Source: CATQHL01 sp965204655
GTDB lineage: Bacteria > Actinomycetota > Acidimicrobiia > Acidimicrobiales > CATQHL01
NCBI GenBank assembly: GCA_965204655.1
Contig: OZ241998.1
Coordinates: 1,984,001-2,048,000, forward strand
Direction of reading: 5' to 3'
Length of the DNA: 64,000 nt
This document shows positions 60,875 through 64,000 of the stretch, one piece after another. The translations under genes and the position numbers were made by a program. Positions within the stretch are counted from its first letter, which is position 1; every line of letters starts with the position of its first letter. A model generated the notes under the pieces. It was not told where the DNA came from, made no database searches, and saw only the letters and a list, made by a program, of their open reading frames with translations.

Positions 60875-60956
60875 AATTCGAATCCGTATTCGCGGACGGA
60901 TAGCAACCCCACGTCTCGTCCTTAGGGTCAGGGTCGATCAGCAGCGCAACACCCGG

Positions 60957-61553
60957 TCACTTAGTCGTAACCGGGAGCCACGAGGGGCGGCTGGCTTCGT
61001 ACTCGGCGATGGCGGCGGAGTGCCTCAAAGTCAGTTCAATGTCATCTAGCCCGTTCAAGAAACGCTCCTGGACGGCTGCCTCGAGCGAAAAAGACGTAGC
61101 TAGGGCGGCGGCCGGTGCTTCTACTTGAAGCAGTTGGATGTCCACGACTACTTCAAGTGAGGGGTCGTTGGCCACAGCTGCTAACAGAGCTTTCCCGAAC
61201 TCAGCGTCTACCACCACCGGCACCAGCCCGCATTTCGTGGAGTTGTTGCGGAATATGTCGCCGAAGCGGGGCGAAATGACGGCACGGAATCCGTATTGTT
61301 GAACTGCCCAGACGGCGTGTTCTCTTGAGGAGCCCGTGCCGAAGTTGGGGCCTGCTACCAGAATCGTTGCGTCGGAGTAGCGAGCGTCGTTAAGCACGAA
61401 ATCGGGGTCTTCACGCCACGTTGAGAAAAGCCCCTCTCCGAAGCCGGTGCGCTCCACCCGCTTGAGCCAACTGCTAGGGATTATCTGGTCGGTGTCTACG
61501 TCTGAACGATTCAGCGGCAGAGCTGTGCCCCTCACTACGTTTATTGCTTCCAT
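60957..61553 (-). CDS. leuD: 3-isopropylmalate dehydratase, small subunit
   Basis: 198 aa. LNRSDVDTDQIIPSSWLKRVERTGFG and VAGPNFGTGSSREHAVWAVQQYGFRAVISPRFGDIFRNNSTKCGL are diagnostic. With LeuC it isomerises 2- to 3-isopropylmalate in leucine synthesis. It is 47 bp downstream of leuC. A degraded copy of its 3' end lies between LRR-4 and LRR-5. Confidence 0.97.
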   Translation of the reverse strand: MEAINVVRGTALPLNRSDVDTDQIIPSSWLKRVERTGFGEGLFSTWREDPDFVLNDARYSDATILVAGPNFGTGSSREHAVWAVQQYGFRAVISPRFGDIFRNNSTKCGLVPVVVDAEFGKALLAAVANDPSLEVVVDIQLLQVEAPAAALATSFSLEAAVQERFLNGLDDIELTLRHSAAIAEYEASRPSWLPVTTK

Positions 61554-61600
61554 GCGTTGCTCTCCTGCTCGGGGTTTGCCCTTAAGTTCCCTGTTTGCTC

Positions 61601-63055
61601 TTAGCTCAAGTCGCTGGGGGTGGCGAAGTGTCCGGCAACGGCGGTAGCGGCCGCCACCGCTGGCGAGACCAGGTGCGTGCGGCCGCCTCGTCCCTGCCGT
61701 CCTTCAAAGTTGCGATTGCTGGTGCTAGCGGAACGCTCTCCCAGCGAGAGTTTGTCCGGATTCATCCCTAGGCACATTGAGCAACCCGGCTCGCGCCAGT
61801 CAAACCCGGCGGTTGTCAGCACCTCGTGCAGACCCTCGGCTTCCGCTTGCGCCTTGACCTGGGCAGAACCAGGGACGACCAGAGTGCGAACACCTGGGGC
61901 AACTCGCCGTCCGGCGGCCACCTCAGCCACGGCGCGCAAGTCTTCAATGCGGCTGTTGGTGCACGAGCCGATGAACACCGTGTCCACCGCGATCTCGCGT
62001 ATCGGCGTGCCAGGCGACAACCCCATGTATGTCAGGGCTCGCGCCGCAGCGTCTCTCTCCCCGCCGGTCGCAAATTCGTCGGGGGAGGGAACTTTGCCAG
62101 CAAGCGGAGCAACGTGGGACGGATTTGTGCCCCAGGTGACGTGCGGGGGAATCTCGGCGCCGCTTAGCAGCACCTCACGGTCGAAAGCCGCCCCGTCGTC
62201 GCTGGCCAGATCTCTCCAGTCGGTCATCGCCTGATCCCAGGCTGCACCGCTGGGAGTGTGCGGGCGCCCCTCCAAGTAGGCGAAGGTGGTCTCGTCCGGG
62301 GCGATCATTCCCGCACGGGCTCCCGCCTCTATGGACATGTTGCACACAGTCATCCGCCCCTCCATGGACAGGGCTTGGATCACCGGCCCTCGGTACTCGA
62401 TCACCGAACCGATGCCGCCGCCGGTGCCTATGCGCCCTATCACCGCGAGGATTACATCCTTGGCCGTTGAGCCGAGCGGGAGTTCGCCTGTGACCGTCAC
62501 GGCCATGGTGGCGGGGCGCGCCTGGGGCAGTGTCTGAGTAGCCAGCACGTGCTCCACCTCGCTCGTGCCAATGCCGAACGCCAGAGCCCCGAAGGCGCCG
62601 TGGGTGGATGTGTGGCTGTCGCCGCACACCACGGTTGTCCCTGGCAGCGTCAGCCCCAGTTCCGGGCCGATCACGTGCACGATGCCCTGTCGTTGGTGCC
62701 CCATCGGGTAGAGAGGCACGCCGAATTCCTCGCAGTTGGCGCGCAGGGTTTCAATTTGGAGGCGGGAGATCGGGTCGGCGATGGGGCCGCTGATCGGGGT
62801 CGTCGGCACGTTATGGTCTTCGGTGGCGAGGGTGAGATCCGCTCGCCGCACCCGCCTACCGGCTAGACGCAGTCCTTCAAACGCCTGAGGGGATGTGACT
62901 TCGTGGATGAGGTGAAGGTCGATGAAAAGCAGGTCCGCTCCGTCGTCGCCTGAGTGGACTACGTGAGCGTCCCAGACCTTCTCGCTGAGGGTGCGGGGGG
63001 CGCGGAGGGTTGAGCTTGGGGCACTCATTCTTGTTCTCGCTTCACTCTTCTTCAT
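61601..63055 (-). CDS. leuC: 3-isopropylmalate dehydratase, large subunit
   Basis: A 484-aa aconitase-family protein. LHLIHEVTSPQAFEGLRLAGR, VCGDSHTSTHGAFGALAFGIGTSEVEHVLATQTL and the 4Fe-4S cysteines in IGSCTNSRIEDL and EPGCSMCLGMNPD are present. ATG 63055 has GGAGA 6 nt before it and overlaps the greA 3' end by 14 bp; ATG 63028 is an alternative. Confidence 0.97.
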   Translation of the reverse strand: MKKSEARTRMSAPSSTLRAPRTLSEKVWDAHVVHSGDDGADLLFIDLHLIHEVTSPQAFEGLRLAGRRVRRADLTLATEDHNVPTTPISGPIADPISRLQIETLRANCEEFGVPLYPMGHQRQGIVHVIGPELGLTLPGTTVVCGDSHTSTHGAFGALAFGIGTSEVEHVLATQTLPQARPATMAVTVTGELPLGSTAKDVILAVIGRIGTGGGIGSVIEYRGPVIQALSMEGRMTVCNMSIEAGARAGMIAPDETTFAYLEGRPHTPSGAAWDQAMTDWRDLASDDGAAFDREVLLSGAEIPPHVTWGTNPSHVAPLAGKVPSPDEFATGGERDAAARALTYMGLSPGTPIREIAVDTVFIGSCTNSRIEDLRAVAEVAAGRRVAPGVRTLVVPGSAQVKAQAEAEGLHEVLTTAGFDWREPGCSMCLGMNPDKLSLGERSASTSNRNFEGRQGRGGRTHLVSPAVAAATAVAGHFATPSDLS

Positions 63056-63587
63056 CGGCGGTCTCCGTGTCCCCGTAGAAGGGTGACACGGAGACCAACT
63101 TTACTTCTACGTTGCCTGCCGGTGCTTCGTAGCGGACGACGTCGCCCACCTTGGCGCCGAGGACGGCCTGACCCAGCGGAGAGGAGGGGGAGATTACTTC
63201 GTGGGCGTCGGGTCGCTCCTCTATTGAGCCGATCAGGAACTCCTCGGCTTCATCCTCCCCTGCGAAGCTGAGAGACACGACGACGCCATACTCGGCTCGA
63301 TCCGACAGAGATGCTTCCACGACATCGGCTTCTTCGAGAAGGCGCTCGAGGTGCATGATGCGTCCGTTTACCTTGCCCAACTCTTCTCGCGCGGCGTGGT
63401 AGTCGGCGTTCTCCGACAAGTCGCCGAGCGCTCGGGCTTTGGCCACCAACTCGGTGAGTTTGGCTTTGGTCGGGCCGGAGAGTTCCGCCAGTTCGGCTTG
63501 AAGGCGTTCGTAGGCGGAGCGCGTGAGGCGTTGCCCGCTAGCCGGAGTTGGGCTGGGAGCGGGTTCAGGTGGAGGGGAGGCTTGCAT
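63042..63587 (-). CDS. greA: Transcription elongation factor GreA
   Basis: 181 aa. After a Pro-rich N-terminal tail comes the coiled-coil domain (LTRSAYERLQAELAELSG...ARALGDLSENADYHAAREELGKVNGRIMHLERLL), whose tip carries the acidic residues that stimulate RNA cleavage. The FKBP-like domain follows (ISPSSPLGQAVLGAKVGDVVRYEAPAGNVEVKLVSV). It rescues backtracked RNA polymerase. It is probably cotranscribed with leuC and leuD. Confidence 0.95.
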   Translation of the reverse strand: MQASPPPEPAPSPTPASGQRLTRSAYERLQAELAELSGPTKAKLTELVAKARALGDLSENADYHAAREELGKVNGRIMHLERLLEEADVVEASLSDRAEYGVVVSLSFAGEDEAEEFLIGSIEERPDAHEVISPSSPLGQAVLGAKVGDVVRYEAPAGNVEVKLVSVSPFYGDTETADEEE

Positions 63588-63751
63588 AAGTCAGTGGCGT
63601 CGCTGCGCCCGGAGGGTTGGGTTGCAATGGGGCTTGCCCGTGCTTGTCTGGATGTTTCGTCGGGAGACCATCATGGCGGAGTTCGCGGTGGAGGGAGGCA
63701 TGTTGTCAATCTATCCGGGTGGGTTGCGCGGCGGTCTGTTGGATCTAATGG

Positions 63752-63792
63752 TTCGTTAAGTTTTGGCAAGTTCGTTAAGAGCACTTAACGAA
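63752..63792. promoter_or_regulatory. Candidate operator: three TTCGTTAAG half-sites
   Basis: TTCGTTAAG occurs at 63752-63760 and 63771-63779, and its complement CTTAACGAA at 63784-63792, so the last two form a palindrome with a 4-bp centre. They lie just upstream of the promoter of the secreted-protein gene at 63873. The cognate regulator is unknown. Confidence 0.55.
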
Positions 63793-63795
63793 ATG

Positions 63796-63825
63796 TTGTG
63801 GATACTCCAGAGAGAAGAGTAAACT
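63796..63825 (+). promoter_or_regulatory. Promoter of the last gene, without poly-G
   Basis: -35-like TTGTGG (63796-63801), 18-bp mixed-sequence spacer, -10 TAAACT (63820-63825) followed by AGATA. The -10 context TANACTAGAT matches the LRR promoters, which makes this a useful non-variable comparison. Confidence 0.6.
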
Positions 63826-63872
63826 AGATAACTAGTAATGTAGGTTAAACTCTAAAGGAATGGAGGTTGGTT

Positions 63873-64000
63873 ATGGCAAGCAAGGAAAAAGTAACTAAAA
63901 CGAAGTCTGCTGAACTTGGAGTTTGGCGGAACCGAAAGGCCTTAGTTTCTCGAGTGTCTAGCGTAGGTTTGACTCTGACCCTCGTGGCAGGTTTTACGTT
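63873..64000 (+). CDS. Secreted protein, 5' end only
   Basis: 42 codons are visible from ATG 63873, with GGAGG 6 nt upstream. The product starts MASKEKVTKTKSAELGVWRN, with a long basic n-region, and enters a hydrophobic segment (VGLTLTLVAGFT) at the window end, so it is a signal peptide or TM start. Low GC and the promoter type resemble the LRR genes, so it may be another family member, but the mature part is not in view. Confidence 0.65.
   Translation, partial: MASKEKVTKTKSAELGVWRNRKALVSRVSSVGLTLTLVAGFT

Overview
The window looks like a chromosomal piece of a high-GC actinobacterium, most plausibly Acidimicrobiia-like. The evidence is F420-type flavin enzymes, a CysO-type sulfur carrier, LytR_C and LppM-like cell-envelope proteins, an actinobacterial-type valyl-tRNA synthetase, form I CO dehydrogenase, leaderless start sites, and a CIRCE-controlled groEL. 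The host assignment is inference; no rRNA gene is present. Plant-type LRR families as large as this one are often reported from host-associated bacteria such as sponge symbionts, but nothing here proves that lifestyle.

Layout. 1-2065: the 3' end of one leucine-rich-repeat (LRR) secreted protein and a second complete one. 2.1-5.4 kb (minus): NagZ-like lipoprotein, SDR and HpsN/HisD-type dehydrogenase. 5.8-10.7 kb (plus): form I coxMSL plus a CoxF/XdhC-YHS protein. 10.8-18.6 kb: small F420/FMN enzymes, an SDR lacking its catalytic Tyr, two DNA methyltransferases (one in low-GC DNA), a class II aldolase, a beta-lactamase-like lipoprotein and an MDR dehydrogenase. 18.9-29.7 kb: MaoC hydratase; a minus-strand FAD oxidase/MFS/sugar-dehydrogenase operon; and mutA-mutB-meaB. 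29.8-33.6 kb: two LppM-like membrane proteins flanking an XRE/nucleotidyltransferase pair with its own palindromic operator. 33.7-37.9 kb: nrdB, nrdA and a complex upstream region (DnaA-box-like sites, a 14-bp-arm palindrome, four ~73-bp tandem repeats). 37.9-40.9 kb: molybdate ABC transporter with a small Mop-domain regulator, which fits the molybdenum need of CoxL. 41-52 kb: mscS, valS, rlmB, ispF, LytR_C protein, tRNA-Thr, cysO, groEL, metY and a K+ channel. 52.2-60.9 kb: four more LRR secreted proteins in tandem. 61-63.6 kb: leuD, leuC, greA. 63.87 kb to the end: the start of another secreted protein.

The outstanding feature is the LRR family. Four of its promoters have 16-18 consecutive G residues as the spacer between a -35-like TTGNNA and a perfect or near-perfect -10 (TATAAT/TATACT). 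This is the architecture of slipped-strand phase-variable promoters such as Neisseria porA/opc. Two family members carry a second homopolymer (C15 or G16) inside the coding sequence next to the signal peptide. In the sequence as given both are out of frame, and both would be restored by +1 or -2 nt. Two other members have interrupted versions of the same coding tracts that keep the frame. The array also contains broken copies of ilvE and leuD and exact 72-bp repeat units, signs of repeated duplication and recombination. Together these suggest a two-level, combinatorial phase-variation system for secreted LRR proteins with an uncharacterised N-terminal module (two RKLxSGNVEFGL repeats), a system I am not aware of having been described in Actinobacteria.
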